Translations under genes and position numbers: made by a program
The notes under the pieces: generated by a model
Told to the model about the DNA's origin: nothing
What the model saw: the letters and a program-made list of their open reading frames with translations, nothing else
Database searches by the model: none
From: Rhabdophis nuchalis
Taxonomy: Eukaryota; Chordata; Lepidosauria; Squamata; Natricidae
Length of the DNA stretch: 64,000 bases
Direction of reading: 5' to 3'
Assembly (NCBI GenBank): GCA_039707465.1
Contig: CM077643.1
Coordinates: forward strand, 326,080,919 to 326,144,918
Shown here: piece by piece, positions 22,853 to 35,169 of the stretch
Layout of the letters: each line of letters begins with the position of its first letter
Numbering within the stretch: position 1 is the stretch's first letter

Positions 22853-23195
22853 TAGGTGGTCCTCAACTTATGACCACAGATGGGACTGGAACTTAGTCAC
22901 TAGGCAAAGTGATCGTTAAGTGAGTCACATCCAGGGGTGGGTTCTGGCAGCCGCTACTGCCGGTTCGCTCAGAGGTGCACCGCGCATGTGCTTGATGCAC
23001 GCTGTGTGCACCTGCACAGTACTCCTAAAATTGCTCTGCACATGCGCAGAAGCAAAAAACGAGATGGACAACCGGTTCAGGGGTGTGGCAGGCCTAGGTC
23101 GCTGCTGGTTGTAAGTCACCTTTTTCCAGCCTTGACATACCTTTGAATGGTTGTTCAACGGCTGATTGTAACTCAAGGACTACCCTTAGTTTTGA
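22853..23195. mobile_element. Interspersed repeat, family D, split by a family B MITE
   Basis: The left part 'aggtggtcctcaacttatgaccaca' and 'gatcgttaagtgagtcac', and the right part 'gactgattgtaactcaaggactaccct' type sequence, form the two ends of a family also seen at 33826 and 53789. The two ends look like inverted copies. The middle is taken by the insertion at 22932-23114. Confidence 0.6.
22932..23114. mobile_element. hAT-type MITE, family B, right end decayed
   Basis: Begins CAGGGGTGGGTTCTGGC. Flanks are GTCACATC and GTCACCTT (6 of 8). The right inverted end is not recognisable. The interior has the CGCATGTGC/CGGTTC blocks of the family. Confidence 0.6.
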
Positions 23196-23199
23196 AGTG

Positions 23200-23850
23200 G
23201 AGCAAAGTTTCAGAACAGAGGTGGTTTCATTTGCAAGGGACTTCGAGTGGGTGGAGGATGAGCCATCTATTTCTGCATTTAAGAATGGAGGGTTGTCCAT
23301 TAAGAGCAGAAAATGCACATCTGCTCTTGGTTAAAATCAGAGCTTCCAGCTAAATTTATAATGTTCTGGTTTTTGCCTTTGAATAGAAGTTGATGTCCAG
23401 CCTCTAACTAATTTAGATTTTCCTCATTTCTACCATCGTGGAAATCCAGGCAATTTCCTTGGAAGACAAGGGGGATCTCCCATTCAAGCATGCAGAATCA
23501 TGAGGATACCTTGATTTCTCAAAAGTGATTTTATTGGGTTTTGTCACGATGTGCCCTGTTCACGATTGACAATGTGTTAATCACCGACTATGGCATACGA
23601 TGTTCTGCACTTTAAGAGGAAAAATCCAGGCTGTCATTGCGGTTGTATAACAACAAGTTGGGGAAAGGAGGAAGTGACTGGTTACCAAGGCATGAAATCC
23701 TTAGTGAATAATATTCAAATTAGACTCTTAAGTGCTGACATTTCAGATTTCTTCCATGTCCCCTTTTTTTGCCTCGTTTTCTATTTTACTTGATACAGAG
23801 TTACTGAGAACTGGAAAAGGGATATATTCCTTTCTGACCTTGAGCTGACC
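23200..23850. other. Sequence without recognised genes
   Basis: Nothing supported. Confidence 0.5.
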
Positions 23851-23858
23851 CAATAAAG

Positions 23859-23964
23859 CAAGCGTCTCCAACCTTAGCAACTTTAAGATTTGTGGACTCC
23901 AACTTCCAGAATTCTGGGAGTTGAAGTCCACAAGTCTTAAAGTTGCCGAGGTTGGAGACCCTTG
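23859..23964. mobile_element. Palindromic hAT-type MITE, family A
   Basis: The ends are CAAGCGTCTCCAACC and inverted GGTTGGAGACCCTTG. It is the shortest palindromic form, lacking the CCAGCCAGC loop. The exact 8-bp duplication CAATAAAG lies at 23851-23858 and 23965-23972. Confidence 0.92.
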
Positions 23965-23997
23965 CAATAAAGGGAGTATTTTAATAAAGTGCTATTG

Positions 23998-24462
23998 TTT
24001 TTTATTTATTTTTATTTATTTTATTTTTCAAATTTATACCCCGCAGTTCTCCTTGTTAGGACCCAGGGCGGCGCACAGGCATTATTAAAAACCATAACAA
24101 AATGACAAAATACATTATTAAAAACAATTAAATTAAGTCCTGTGCTAAAAAAACCATTTAAAACCCTGAGAATTAAAATTTATAGATAAAAGTCAGAAAC
24201 GGGGGGCTATGCTAGGCCGGCTTGTTGGAATAAGTACATCTTAAGACGCTGGTGGAAGAGGCGGAGGTCCGAGGTGGTGCGTAGGTTGGGGGGTAGGTCG
24301 TTCCAGAGGGCTGGGCCCGCCACAGAGAAGGCCCATCCCCTGGGCGTCGCCAACCGGCATTGCCTGGCCGACGGTACCCGGAGAAGACCCTCTCTGTGGG
24401 AGCGGATCGGACGAAGGGATGTATGGGGCAGAAGGCGGTCTTGTATATAGCTAGGCCCCGAG
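23998..24462 (-). pseudogene. 5'-truncated L2-like LINE tail
   Basis: A TTTTATTTATT-type tail at 23998-24030 precedes the 3' UTR box CCCAGGGCGGCGCACAGG. The minus strand at 24207-24473 then encodes [20 protein letters not shown] and [17 protein letters not shown], the shared C-terminus. Homology ends near 24462. Confidence 0.88.
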
Positions 24463-24664
24463 CTTACAGCCATTATGGTTATCTCCCCACCTTTGTTTTT
24501 TTTATAACTGTTGTGGAGTTAGGTTGTGTTTCGAAAGATAGATTGTTTCACTTTTTGTCATTCAGTTAAAGAGGGCAAAAACTATTTCCCTTTTATTTTT
24601 GTAATAAAACCTGAGACCATTAATAAAAAAATATGCATTATTAATTTTCAAGGATAGGCACACT

Positions 24665-24824
24665 CAGAGGTGGGTTCCTACTGGTTCAGACCAGTTTGTC
24701 TGAGTAGGTAGTAACGTGGCCTGCCACGCCTCTGAACCGGTTCTATTGGTGGCACCATCTTGATTTTTGGTTCTGATTTTTTGCACACCGAGCCATCAGT
24801 AATGCTGGCAGCAACCCACCTCTG
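24665..24824. mobile_element. hAT-type MITE, family B
   Basis: Begins CAGAGGTGGGTTCCTACTGG and ends CAACCCACCTCTG. The exact 8-bp duplication GGCACACT lies at 24657-24664 and 24825-24832. The interior has GGCACCATCTTG and the GGCCTGCCACGCC block. Non-coding. Confidence 0.93.
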
Positions 24825-24834
24825 GGCACACTTC

Positions 24835-25295
24835 AAGCCAAGGGAGGGGGAATCTTCCATTAACAAAAGTTAATTTAATGAGATGTTTCCTCACTTCAAA
24901 CCCAAAAACCCCATTACTACCCGAATACCACCTAAAAATGTATCTCATTATAAATCTTGTTATACTCTAAAATGGATATAAATAGAACTGTGACGCTACA
25001 TTGGCGGGCCTCATATTTCTCTTGGTGCTTATTAAATGAGCCACTAAATTACAATGTCCTTCTTTATAATCATCTTCTCAGGAGCCAAGCATTTCATATG
25101 TTATAAAGGGGCCATTACAGCATGGGGAAATTAGCATGGGTGGTTTATTATGAAATAAGCACTTAGCTGCACATTAGTGTTAGAGGAGAGTGTGTTATAA
25201 CAGGGAGAAAGTGGACAATTTCATTATCCTTTCAATAATCTGTCCTGGGAACCGGAAACATCAACCAGGATTTTATACTGTGCTAATGGAAGAAT
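24835..25295. other. Sequence without recognised genes
   Basis: The right end may be the upstream part of the R4-like remnant, but I cannot trace it. Confidence 0.45.
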
Positions 25296-25299
25296 TGCA

Positions 25300-25990
25300 A
25301 GAAGGAAAGACAAAAGCTAAGAACAGGAAAGTTGAAGAAAGAGACAGAGGGGCTAATCCTGGCTGCACAAGACAAAAGCCTTAAGAACAAATGCATATGA
25401 AGGCAGAATTGAGAAGACAATTGCAAATGCCATCTCTGCAAAGAAGCTGAAGATACAATGGACTGCTTCTAGTTAGCTGCTGCAAGAGGATCGCAGAGAC
25501 TGATTACAAACAACGGCATGACAAAGCAGCAACAATCGTGCACTGAAATATCTGCAAGAATTGCCACTTGCCTGCAAGCAAGCACTGGTGGGACTACAAA
25601 AAGAGACAAAAAAGTACAGTAGCAGAAAATGAAGAAGCAAAAATGCTCTGGCACTTTAGAATTCAAACAGACAAGCAGCTGCCACATAACTATCCAGACA
25701 ACTATTGTGAACAAGAAAGGCAAAAAAAATTCTGGGTAGTGGACATGGCAGTACCTGGAGGCAGTCAAATAGAAGAGAAGAAATTGGAGAAAATAACAAT
25801 ATATAAAGACCTGCAAATAGAAGTAGAGCAACTGTGACAAAAGGAAAGATAGTACCAATAATAATAGGTTCCTTGTGCACAATCCCAAAATATCTAGATA
25901 ATATCTACGAATATCTATGAATACCATTAGCACTGAACTCCTGAAAGAGAGCTTAAGGTAAGGCCAAGAGTGTATAAATCAAAAATAATC
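25300..25990 (+). pseudogene. R4/Dong-like LINE remnant: zinc finger and C-terminal endonuclease
   Basis: Across frame changes the plus strand reads ETEGLILAAQDKSLK, then CKCHLCKEAEDTMDC (25415-25465), which matches the CRLC-type zinc finger of R2/R4-like LINEs. HDKAATIVHW and ICKNCHLPASKHWWDYK follow. An 89-codon frame (25568-25837) carries IQTDKQLPHNYPDN, then FWVVDMAVPGG and EEKKLEKITIYKDLQIEVEQL, the PD...D restriction-like endonuclease region. It ends with a stop where the family would read on (ELLKESLR near 25940). There are several stops, so it is an old dead copy. The clade is called from motif order; no RT part is left. Confidence 0.75.
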
Positions 25991-26004
25991 CTTCAACTAA
26001 CCTC

Positions 26005-26445
26005 ATCACAAGCCATTTAGGAACTTAAAGATTAACATCAGACCTTTGAATGTCATCCAGAAACTTACTGTTAGCTTTTCAATATACAGTAATATAAATA
26101 ATGTAGCTCTCAGACCTCACCAACCTCTGATTTTTAGACGGGTATATTTCCAGAGTCCCTTCAATGAAACTTTGCTAACCTTTCAATTAAAAGGGTCAGT
26201 TCTTGGGAATAGGAAGGATCCCCTTGCCATGGTCAGTTAAGTCACTTTAACTCAAACTAAGCAGCTGAAATCATTTAGGTAACTTGTATTTTTGTATATT
26301 ATCCACTGTCTCAAATTAAGTGGGGGACTCTAAGTGGTTATCATCTGCCTTGCTATAAGTCAATTTTCATATTACAACAAACCTTATCTAAATTTAACAT
26401 TCAACCTGTTAAATGTTAAACATGTACCTGCTTTTAAAACTGTGA
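26005..26445. other. Sequence without recognised genes
   Basis: Nothing supported. Confidence 0.5.
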
Positions 26446-26448
26446 AAA

Positions 26449-26577
26449 GAGATAGGGAGAGGGAGAGAGAGGTGAAGGGAGAGAAAGAGAGAAGGAAGGA
26501 AAGAGAAAGAAAGAAAGGAAGGAAGGAAGGAAGGAAGGAAGGAAGGAAGGAAGGAAGGAAGGAAGGAAGAAGAAAGA
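26449..26577. repeat. (GGAA)n/(GA)n purine tract
   Basis: About 125 bases, nearly all purine on the plus strand, with a pure GGAA core at 26518-26567. Long frames across it (poly Lys/Arg/Glu or Phe/Leu/Ser) are artefacts. Confidence 0.95.
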
Positions 26578-26579
26578 AT

Positions 26580-29500
26580 AAAAGACAGACTGGTTGGCAT
26601 AATTTTGCAGAGATAAATGAAACTGAATATTTTATTTTGTTCAATTCTTTAAGATTTTAATTTATAAAGTGTAAATCCTGATGCAGAATGGATATACCTA
26701 GTTCATGGTGCTAATTATATTCTCACTGCTTAAGGCAAACCGAAGTCTTTAAAATGAAAACAGCGCTCACAGTTTCAGGCATTAAAAATGTTTTCACTGT
26801 AAAACTGCTTAGGCTTTGCCTTTTTCTTTTTAAAAAAGTACTTATTTATTTAGACATGTATAACAATCTTTATTCTTAAAGGACAAGAACATTTAAAAAA
26901 TACAAAGAAAAAAATCTGCTGCATCTACCAATTTAGTTATCAATAATCATTGCCTTACTAATGAATTCACTACTATAATATCAACAATACAAAATATTGT
27001 AAAATATCACAAAATCACTGCCATAGTAATATCTATGTGCAAACTGTTGCATCCATTGATTAATAGAAAATACTGCCTTTGTTTTGAGATCATACTTCTG
27101 GAATGTCTGTTTGCAACTAGTTAACTTATATTAACTTCAAACATTATATTAGCTGTTGTTATGCTATAAAAGGAGATGTCCAATAGTTGCATTCCTAAAA
27201 GAATAGACTTCCAAGGGAGGCAGCTTTGTTAGAACTGTTCACTACCTTATATTTTGTTGCTACTCTTATTTGGTTTTGTAAAAGGAGTGGATGCCTCTTT
27301 AAATGTTCTAGAAGGGCAATTTCATGCAATTTCTACGAATAATGAACTGGCGTGAATAATCTATGAAAACTAAAGGCTGACAGTTCTGTACTTTCCATGT
27401 TTTTGAAGCAATGAAAGATGATGTAAAACTGCAAACCAAGGGGCCTTAAATAAATGGAAGAAAACTCCTACTGTCCGATGCTTGGCATCAGTCTCTTGGC
27501 CTAGTAAAATTCTTAAACAAATTAGGGATGTGCAAGCTGTGAAGTGCCCAGACTGAGCAGAAAAGGGAGGCGGCGGCTGGGGTCAGGCTCTGTAGCTGCC
27601 AAAAGCCTACAGCTCATCTTGGCAGCCAGAGGAGGCTGGTTATAAATTTCCTGAGGGTTAATGTACAGAACCTTCTAGCTAGCAAACATGATCATAAAGA
27701 ACAAAGATGAAACTCTCAGAGCCGCTGACCAGGAATTGCCTGAAAAGACCAAGTGCCTGCCAGCTGCACGTCTGGAAAACCAACACTCTTATCATGCGTA
27801 ATCAGCAGCAGCTGAGTATGAAATGTATAGAAAACCTCTGGCTTTGGCCCCAGTGGTTGAGCCGAAAATCTAATCCTCAGGAACAAATCTGCCTACATGT
27901 AATATGATGACGCCCGGTAGTCTAGTCATTGGTGCCCAGAGACCTCCTTCCTTGAGAGGGAATGTATGTGATGCCTGGCTAGCACTCTTCAGTCTTGCCT
28001 GCTTTTGAGACATCCCCAGGCTGTAAGCCTTCTCATAACTAATTGTATCCTTCCATTTCCCAGCAGGGACATTCATCCTGTGCTGCTAAATCAGAAGGTT
28101 ACCTAGCAACAAACAGAACTCTTGAATGTGCCGAGAGGAAAAAAGGCATTAAAGGAATTAAAAAAAAAACAATTCTGAGAGAGTCACGGGGAAACAAGGT
28201 CACGGTTTGCTTTGACAGAAGTGAGATGTTTCAGCTCTTGCTCTATAATTTCCATCGCTCCCAACCAGCACAAACAGCTGGGATGATGTAATCTAACACA
28301 TCTGGAGGGCACCATGATGGGAGAGGCAGTATTTTTCCTTTTTCAGTGCAATATTGGCTGAACCCGACAATAATATCTCATCCCATCCTTGCAGCATTTC
28401 TGTAGAAAACATGGAACAGTATTCCCAGGAAGTAGTCCTAGTCAGGGAAGAAGAGATCGGAAAAAGGTGGCAACATGTAGTCCCATGTCGAGATGGGACA
28501 TTTCTGAAAATAGGTTCAACATCTGCACCCAAAAAAAGCTGGGTCCAAAGTGACTGGTCCAAAGAGCAGAGAAGCATGGGATGTGCTGCCAAGCTCTGCT
28601 ATTGAAAGGTATTGAAAAGGAATGGCAGATATCATGGCCAGCAGCTCCCAGAAACAGCCTGTGAATTGCATGAAGCTGTAATGGAGTAATTCTCCCCTGC
28701 CGCTTGCCAAGTAATTCAAAACAAAACAGCAAAATGCATGTATGGCCTTGCAAATTCTCTTTTTGCTCCAAGCAGAGGAAAACTTGAAATCCATGCAATA
28801 TTGCACAGAGGTGGCAGACTATTGCCCTCTTTCCCTGTTTAAATCAATTTTCTGTGCTTGAGAGAGCACTAGGCCTGTTTTGTAATTACAAGTCTACCTC
28901 TCTTTTCAAAAGACCGCTAAATCCGTGTTCATAAAGGGGCTCATTGCATGTGCTCCAGAAAGCGCTAGTCATGCATTACCTGGGCAGATGCCTCTGCACA
29001 AGCCAGGTGTCCAGTCTCTCCTGCAGCCCAAGCCAAAATGGCCAGAGAGCCCCTAGCCAGCAGAAAGGCATATGGCATGCCTGTGGCATTCTCAATGGGC
29101 CAGTAGGAGCAGAGCAGACACGAGTCTTGGCTGTGTTAGTAATCCACATTATCAGTGAAACGTGCTAGTCGAGTTCCATCATGAAAATCAGATCAGGGGT
29201 GAGGTGGGGGGGGGAAGGAAAATGCTACTTTATAAGTGGAACAGCTAAAGAGGATTTTAAGCAGCTTTAGCTATGGGTCAGGCAAGAGATGAAGTTCATG
29301 CCACGTTTGAGCGGATCATGAAGTGAGCCCTCAGAAGCTGGTTTTGAGCTGGAAGGCTGCAGCTCTTGGGAGCTGGAGGGGGTGGGAGGCAGAGCATTTC
29401 TCTGCAGGGGAGAATTTTTGCTTCACCTCAGGCTCACTCCCAGCCTTTCTGACACCCTCCTGCTACTGCTAATGCTGCCAGCATCCCCTGTCCACTTCAG

Positions 29501-29820
29501 CAGCCTAGGCAAGCCAGAAAGGGTGAGATTGAGGAAAATTCTGTTGTTTTCACTGTTTCTCGGGAGATGAACAGAATGAGAAAACCACCAGGCTGCTTAA
29601 TTATTATTTTTTAATTGTTTCCTTTATTTTCCTCTTATTGAAAGGCAGGTTGAGTGGATGCCTGTTACTGTTAAGGTTAAGACAGGGTTTTGATTTTTAT
29701 TCCTGGTTTTGGGTGTTTCTGAACTAAAGCGGGGGGACGGGGGACACGGACTGTTTTCAAACTACTTTTGAAGGATTGAAGCTTGAAAATACTGGGGACA
29801 TGGAAGCCCCTTAGACTGGA
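26580..29820. other. Long stretch without recognised genes
   Basis: Mixed unique sequence; frames of up to 118 codons carry no domain I know. This is the longest stretch in the first half of the window free of recognised transposons. I see no splice-flanked exon candidate that I could defend. Confidence 0.5.
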
Positions 29821-29825
29821 AAGCC

Positions 29826-30350
29826 ATTTTATTTTATTTATTTTATTTTATTTTCGTATTTGTATCCCGCGCCCATCTCCCACCAAGGGACTCGGGGTGG
29901 CGCACAGGAGTTTTAAAAACATAGGAATACAAATATACAAAATATACAAAATACAAAACCTATTAAAACTATATTAAACCCCATCCTGCACCAAAACCTC
30001 ATTAAAAACCCCAAAATTAAAACATTTATCACTAAAAGTCAGATCAGAGTTGGGTAGTTCATGCCAGGCCGGCTAGATGAAAAAAGTGCGTTTTTAGGCG
30101 CTGGCGGAACAGGAGGAGGTCAGAGATGACTCGGAGTTCGGGCGGTAGGTTGTTCCAGAGGGCTGGGCCCGCCACAGAGAAGGCCCTTCCCCTGGGGGTC
30201 GCCAACCGGCATTGCCCAGCCGACGGCACCCGGAGAAGCCCCTCTCTGTGGGAGCGAATCGGACGTAGGGACGTATGGGGCAGCAGACGGTCACGCAGGT
30301 AACTAGGCCCCGTGCCATGGAGCACCTTGAAGATGGTCATCAATTGGTCA
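29826..30350 (-). pseudogene. 5'-truncated L2-like LINE tail
   Basis: A TTTTATTTATT tail at 29826-29855 is followed by the 3' UTR box GGGACTCGGGGTGGCGCAC. The minus strand at 30059-30361 encodes [20 protein letters not shown], then ALWNNLPPELRVISDL. The 5' truncation is near 30350. Confidence 0.9.
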
Positions 30351-30359
30351 TTGCCAATC

Positions 30360-31130
30360 AAAGTGACAGAACGAAACTAGATGGACGTGAACATTACAAA
30401 GCAAAGATTCCTATGAGAGCTGGGCGGCCCTTTAGCAGGAATCTGACAACAGACTGTTTCCAAACCCGTAACAGCTTCACTTTACATAGTGAGGGATGCT
30501 AAAAACAGAAACTGTCGATATCCATTGTCTCTCTTTTTTTAAAAAAATGGCTGAAATTCCACAAGGTAGGCCAAGTTCTCAAGATCTCTTATGCCTTTTC
30601 ACATAAGCTCTTACGATATTTGGGCCGTGTTTAACTTTTTAATTAAAAAAGAAAATGAAGGAAGCATATGCGGCAACATCCTTGCTAACCCCTGGTACCA
30701 CAGGTTCCCTGTATCTTTAATGGGAACTCCCCCCCCCCGCTACAAAATCGATCCTGCTGCACAAGGAGGAGAGTGGAAAACACAACCCTGATGAAATTTC
30801 ACCTGATATTCGCACACCGTCATGGCAATAATGTAGTGTCATTTGCAGACAGAAGCTGCTCCATTCAATGAGATACACGGTCTCAGGGTTGATAGATATC
30901 TTCAAACAGTGCTGGCTTGAATGTTCATGATTCTGTTGCCATGGGAATATTCACAGCCTAGCCATCGCTCTGAGGCGTGAAAAGGTCCAGAAAAACCACA
31001 AACGCACACGGAGTGTACTTTGGATGGCATATTGCTTGAGTGGAGTCACAAACAAATCAATCTTTAGGGAGGAAAATCCCCCAAAGCTGAGATTTATGGC
31101 ATTAGTTGTGGCTGTGGACGTCCGTGCCTT
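30360..31130. other. Sequence without recognised genes
   Basis: Nothing supported. Confidence 0.5.
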
Positions 31131-31133
31131 GCT

Positions 31134-31260
<127 letters not shown>

Positions 31261-31261
31261 G

Positions 31262-32455
31262 CAAGCCTGTCTACCATTACACCCTAAATTCAACAAAACG
31301 ATAATACCTTGCTAAAGAGAGATTGATTTTTCCAACAGACGTTGTTGTAGCCATTACAGGGGAATCTATGGGACATATTTGCATTTGTTTTCTCCAAGAT
31401 CTAATGGATTATTACGTAGGTTAGATGAAGGTCTCCTTTGCATTCTGTCTTCTACAGCATATGTAGAAAGATCTTTATTATCCCGATGACTGGAGGTTCA
31501 GCCAATACATGGCGGTCATGCATCAATGATTAGAGAATCTCTCCAAGGACATATCGCAATGAGATGGCTCTTCCATTTTTGTCTGCAGCAATTGCTTTGA
31601 TAAATTTGCTCCAGTTTAGGGTTTATTTGTGACTGTCCCAGCCTCATGAATGCCTCCGGGCAAATCTGAAGAGAGCATCAGGCTGATAGGTAGGTATCAA
31701 TCACAGCTTCTTTTGTGAGAAGGAACAATGCAGACATCATGTAGCAGTGTTTTTGTGGTTTGTGCTATCACAATAAGCTATTTATGGAATCTTACCCCTG
31801 AGCCCTAAGCATAACAGCTTAAGGCACCAGCTACCAGGAAAATGGTGAAATTTCTCATTCAGGATTTGGAGAATATGTAAGATAAAGCAATAAAAACATC
31901 CTCAGTTTCTGAGGATTAAATGGACAAATCCATGTAATTTTCTTGGCACAGACACCAACATGGTTTACCTCTGTCATCTTCTGGGATGGTTTCCTAACTT
32001 TTCCATTTAATTTACTAAAGCCTGGGACCTCTTTGTGTCATCCAAATACTGATAAGGTTTGAGCTTGCTTAGCTTTTCAAAATCAGCCGATTTTAGGCAG
32101 GAATGATCCTTTTAATACGCATTAGCTATTAACAGGTAGCCATCACCATGATAAATGATATCAAGATTGCAATAAATGAGAGCCAGGAGAACAGTATAAA
32201 TTGTATTAATATATTGGACCCTTTAATGTACAGTAGTTGCAAAACCCAGATTCTTTTCCAGTCATATATTACTTAACATTAAAATGAATCACTTTTTCTG
32301 TTCCTTTACATGCTTATTTATATTTGTATCGAGATTTAAATGAATAGGAATCTTCTATTTTATACTCAGTTTTATTTATATGCTCAGAAACAAAACAAAA
32401 TCTGTTTGTGATCCAAGTAAGCCTCTCATAGTTACTTTATTGAGGAGATGGATGG
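31262..32455. other. Sequence without recognised genes
   Basis: Nothing supported. Confidence 0.5.
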
Positions 32456-32459
32456 CATA

Positions 32460-32932
32460 TATTGCGGGATCGGATCCTGCCTCACACATCCTCACGGCCG
32501 ATTCGCTCCCACAGAGAGGGGCTTCTCCGGGTGCCGTCCACTAGACTCTGTCAGCGGGCGACACCCAGGGGAAGAGCTCTCTCTGTGGCGGGCCCAGCCC
32601 TCTGGAACGACCTTCCCCCCGACATTAGAACGACCACGGACTTCCGCTCCTTCCGTCTAAAATTAAAAACGCATCTTTTCTGCTTGGCCGGCCTAGGGTA
32701 GTCTCTCTTCTATGGGGTTTTTAGTTTAAGGTTTTTTTTAGGATAGTTGGTATTTTATAGTTGTTTTAGCACAGGATATGATTTAATGTGATTTTAATTT
32801 TGTACTTTGTTTTATGTTACTGTTCTTAATTTACCTGTGCCCCGCCTCGAGTCCCTTTGGGGAGAGAGAGCGGGTTAGAAATAAAATTTATTATTATTAT
32901 ATTATTATAAATTTAATAAATAAATAAGCAAC
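32460..32932 (+). pseudogene. 5'-truncated L2-like LINE tail, the only long plus-strand copy
   Basis: The plus strand at 32462-32701 encodes [20 protein letters not shown] and [19 protein letters not shown], ending LFCLAGLG like the intact protein. The 3' UTR carries 'cccgcctcgagtccctttgg' and ends in an (ATT)/(AATAAATA) tail near 32932. Close similarity to the 54-kb copy suggests recent insertion. Confidence 0.9.
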
Positions 32933-32952
32933 AAGAGTTGATTTACCAACAA

Positions 32953-33195
32953 TTATCTAATTGGTGGTAAGATGGTGGCATGGTAGTTAGAATGCTGTAC
33001 TGCAGGCTACTTCTGCTGACTCTGGTTGCCAGCAGTTCGGCAGTTCAGGTCTCATTCAATTGACTCAATCTTCCCTCCTTCCAAGGTCGTTAAATGAAAA
33101 TTCAGATTGTTGGGAGCAATGCACTGACTCTGTCAACAGCTTAGAGGGTGCTGTAAAGCACTGTGAATCAGTATATAAGTGCTATTGCTAGTGTG
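32953..33195 (+). mobile_element. tRNA-derived SINE, second family
   Basis: The head has an A-box-like TGGTAGTTAGAATG and a B-box-like GCAGTTCAGGTCTC. The body includes 'caaggtcgttaaatgaaaa', 'gattgttgggagcaatg' and 'gctgtaaagcactgtgaatc', ending 'agtgctattgctag'. This order is that of a squamate SINE I recognise by pattern but cannot name with certainty. Confidence 0.75.
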
Positions 33196-33199
33196 ATCA

Positions 33200-33820
33200 A
33201 GCTATCTTTCTGATAAAAGAAGTTGTAATTACAGAAGAATTACTGTTTGTTCTACTACATGTGTCACATTTAATTTCGGATATACCCATCGTAGAGGATG
33301 TCAGAGTTGAAAAGACTGTTCCTGACATGTACAAAATTACTACCAGTGAATAACAAGCAAACGATAGTCTGTATAACTATAAGGCAGCTTCTTATGAATA
33401 TGTTACAGTGAAATCTGAAAGTATGTCAGTGGTGCTTTAGTGGCTTAAAAAGCAAGCCCAGGGTTAGAATTCAGCATATTAAACCTTGACTGAAATCCCC
33501 ACTCAGCCCTGCAGATGATGGAACTACAGTGGACCAAGGATTCCCTTCGCCAACCTCACAAATATGTAACATTTTTGTGTATGTGAAAATAAATTAACAT
33601 GTCTCTCTGACTAGGTTTATGTTCTGCACTTGCAAATTAATGGTTCCAGTTGAGTTTTCAACAATTATCAGATTTGGGGTTGCACAGATTTATGCTCACA
33701 AGTTGATGTCAGAACGCCATTGCACCCAAAGGGCAGTTGTAGCTTTTGTAGTCTTTATCGTACTGAGGAATCCACTGCACAAATGGTGCAGTCTGAGGCT
33801 CTTCTGGGGCCAAATGCATA
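33200..33820. other. Sequence without recognised genes
   Basis: Nothing supported. Confidence 0.5.
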
Positions 33821-33825
33821 TTCAG

Positions 33826-34185
33826 GTACTCCTTGGTTAAGGAGTGCTCTGACTGTTTAATGACTGTTCAAACTTACAGCGGGACTAAAAAAGTAGCTTT
33901 ATGAACTAGTCCTCTAACTTACAGCTGTCATGTGCCCCTGAAATTATGTGGTTGCCATTTGGGCACTTCACAATCAGCTTCCCAAAAGCAAAGTCACTGG
34001 ACAAGCCGGTAGTAAGTGCCAAGTCATGCTAATGCGATGTTGCATTTTGTGATTGCAATGGAACAGATGCCATAAGTCTGGCATTGTCACATGGTGTTTC
34101 GCTTAACAACCATGTTGCTCAGCAATGAAATTGCCTATCCCAATTGCAGGTTTAAAGTGAAGATGATCTGTAAGTCTGATTATTT
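33826..34185. mobile_element. Interspersed repeat, family D
   Basis: Starts 'caggtactccttggttaagg' and carries family blocks such as 'acttacagctgtcatgtg', 'gttgccatttgggcacttca', 'cacatggtgtttcgcttaac' and 'aaccatgttgctcagcaatg'. The best copy is at 53789-54178. Its class is uncertain; the ends suggest a non-autonomous DNA element. Confidence 0.6.
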
Positions 34186-34189
34186 GCAT

Positions 34190-34635
34190 GAAAAGTCAGA
34201 AAGGGTGTGCAAAGGAACGATAGAACAGGGAACTTAATTATTTCACTGTGTGTGTCATCTTCCTTCTCCAGACTGCCCTAAGGACTTTGTCTCCATTGCT
34301 CTCAAATGATTTCATGGAGATAAAAGCCTTGAAAACAGCAGTTAAGAGCACTGAAATAATGAGCAAGGAAAAAGTTCAGTTCTCCTCCCTATTTTTTCCC
34401 CCTTCGTTCCAAATCATATTCTCCTGAGCCAACTTTTCATGCTGAAAAAAAACAAACCCAAGTCTAACTGAGCACTGAAAAGTCCATGCTATTTGGGGTC
34501 ATAAGGAAGATCCTCAAAGGAAAGTTACTAAAGGCTGCGAAAATAGCATCAGCTTGGGAAGGAAGGAATTTGTCTCAAGCCTTTGCAGTTTTCCAGGCTA
34601 ATTTTTCCTCGGATGCCCAAAATAGATTAAAAGGT
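34190..34635. other. Sequence without recognised genes
   Basis: Nothing supported. Confidence 0.5.
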
Positions 34636-34639
34636 AACA

Positions 34640-34978
34640 TTTTTATTTTATTTTATTTATTTTAATTAAATTTATACCCTGTCCTTCTCCGGAGAGGACC
34701 CAGGGCGGCGCACAGGAATTTAAAAAACATACGAAATGACAAAATACAAAATTTAAAAGGCATATTAAATTCCCATCCTATGCTAAAATCCAATTAAAAT
34801 CCCCAAATTAAAACTCTAAAATAGTCCCAGCGGAAGGTTACGCTAGGCCGGCTTGGTGAAAGAGATGTGTCTTTAGACACTGGTGGAAGAGGCGGCGGTC
34901 CGAGATGGTGCGAAGTTCAGGGGGTAGGTCGTTCCAAAGGGCGGGGCCCGCCACAGAGAAGGCCCTTCCCCTAGGTGT
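34640..34978 (-). pseudogene. 5'-truncated L2-like LINE tail
   Basis: A TTTTATTTATTTTAATT tail precedes the box ACCCAGGGCGGCGCACAGG. The minus strand reads the C-terminal [19 protein letters not shown] region in a shifted frame. The copy breaks off at about 34978. Confidence 0.85.
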
Positions 34979-35165
34979 TGTTTTGAGTTGAGTTGAATTT
35001 GACTCCTAATGATTACACGATAATGGCAGTTATTATGTTTCATATGAAAGTGATTTGCCATAGTCGTTGTCTTCTTCCAACATATAGCTTTGGAAATGTC
35101 TAGTTGTCCCACCTCATTTAGCTTAACTTCTTGAGACCCAAGAAATGATGCCAGGCAGTTAAGTC
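34979..35165 (-). mobile_element. Possible decayed SINE (MIR-like family)
   Basis: 'ttgactcctaatgattacac' and 'agtgatttgccatagtcgtt' resemble the reversed body of the SINE at 48315-48515. No tRNA head could be seen. Confidence 0.3.
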
Positions 35166-35169
35166 CTAA

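Noticed and set aside
26334..26660. Frames rich in Arg/Glu/Lys or Phe/Leu/Ser
   Set aside because: They are translations of the GGAA/GA microsatellite.
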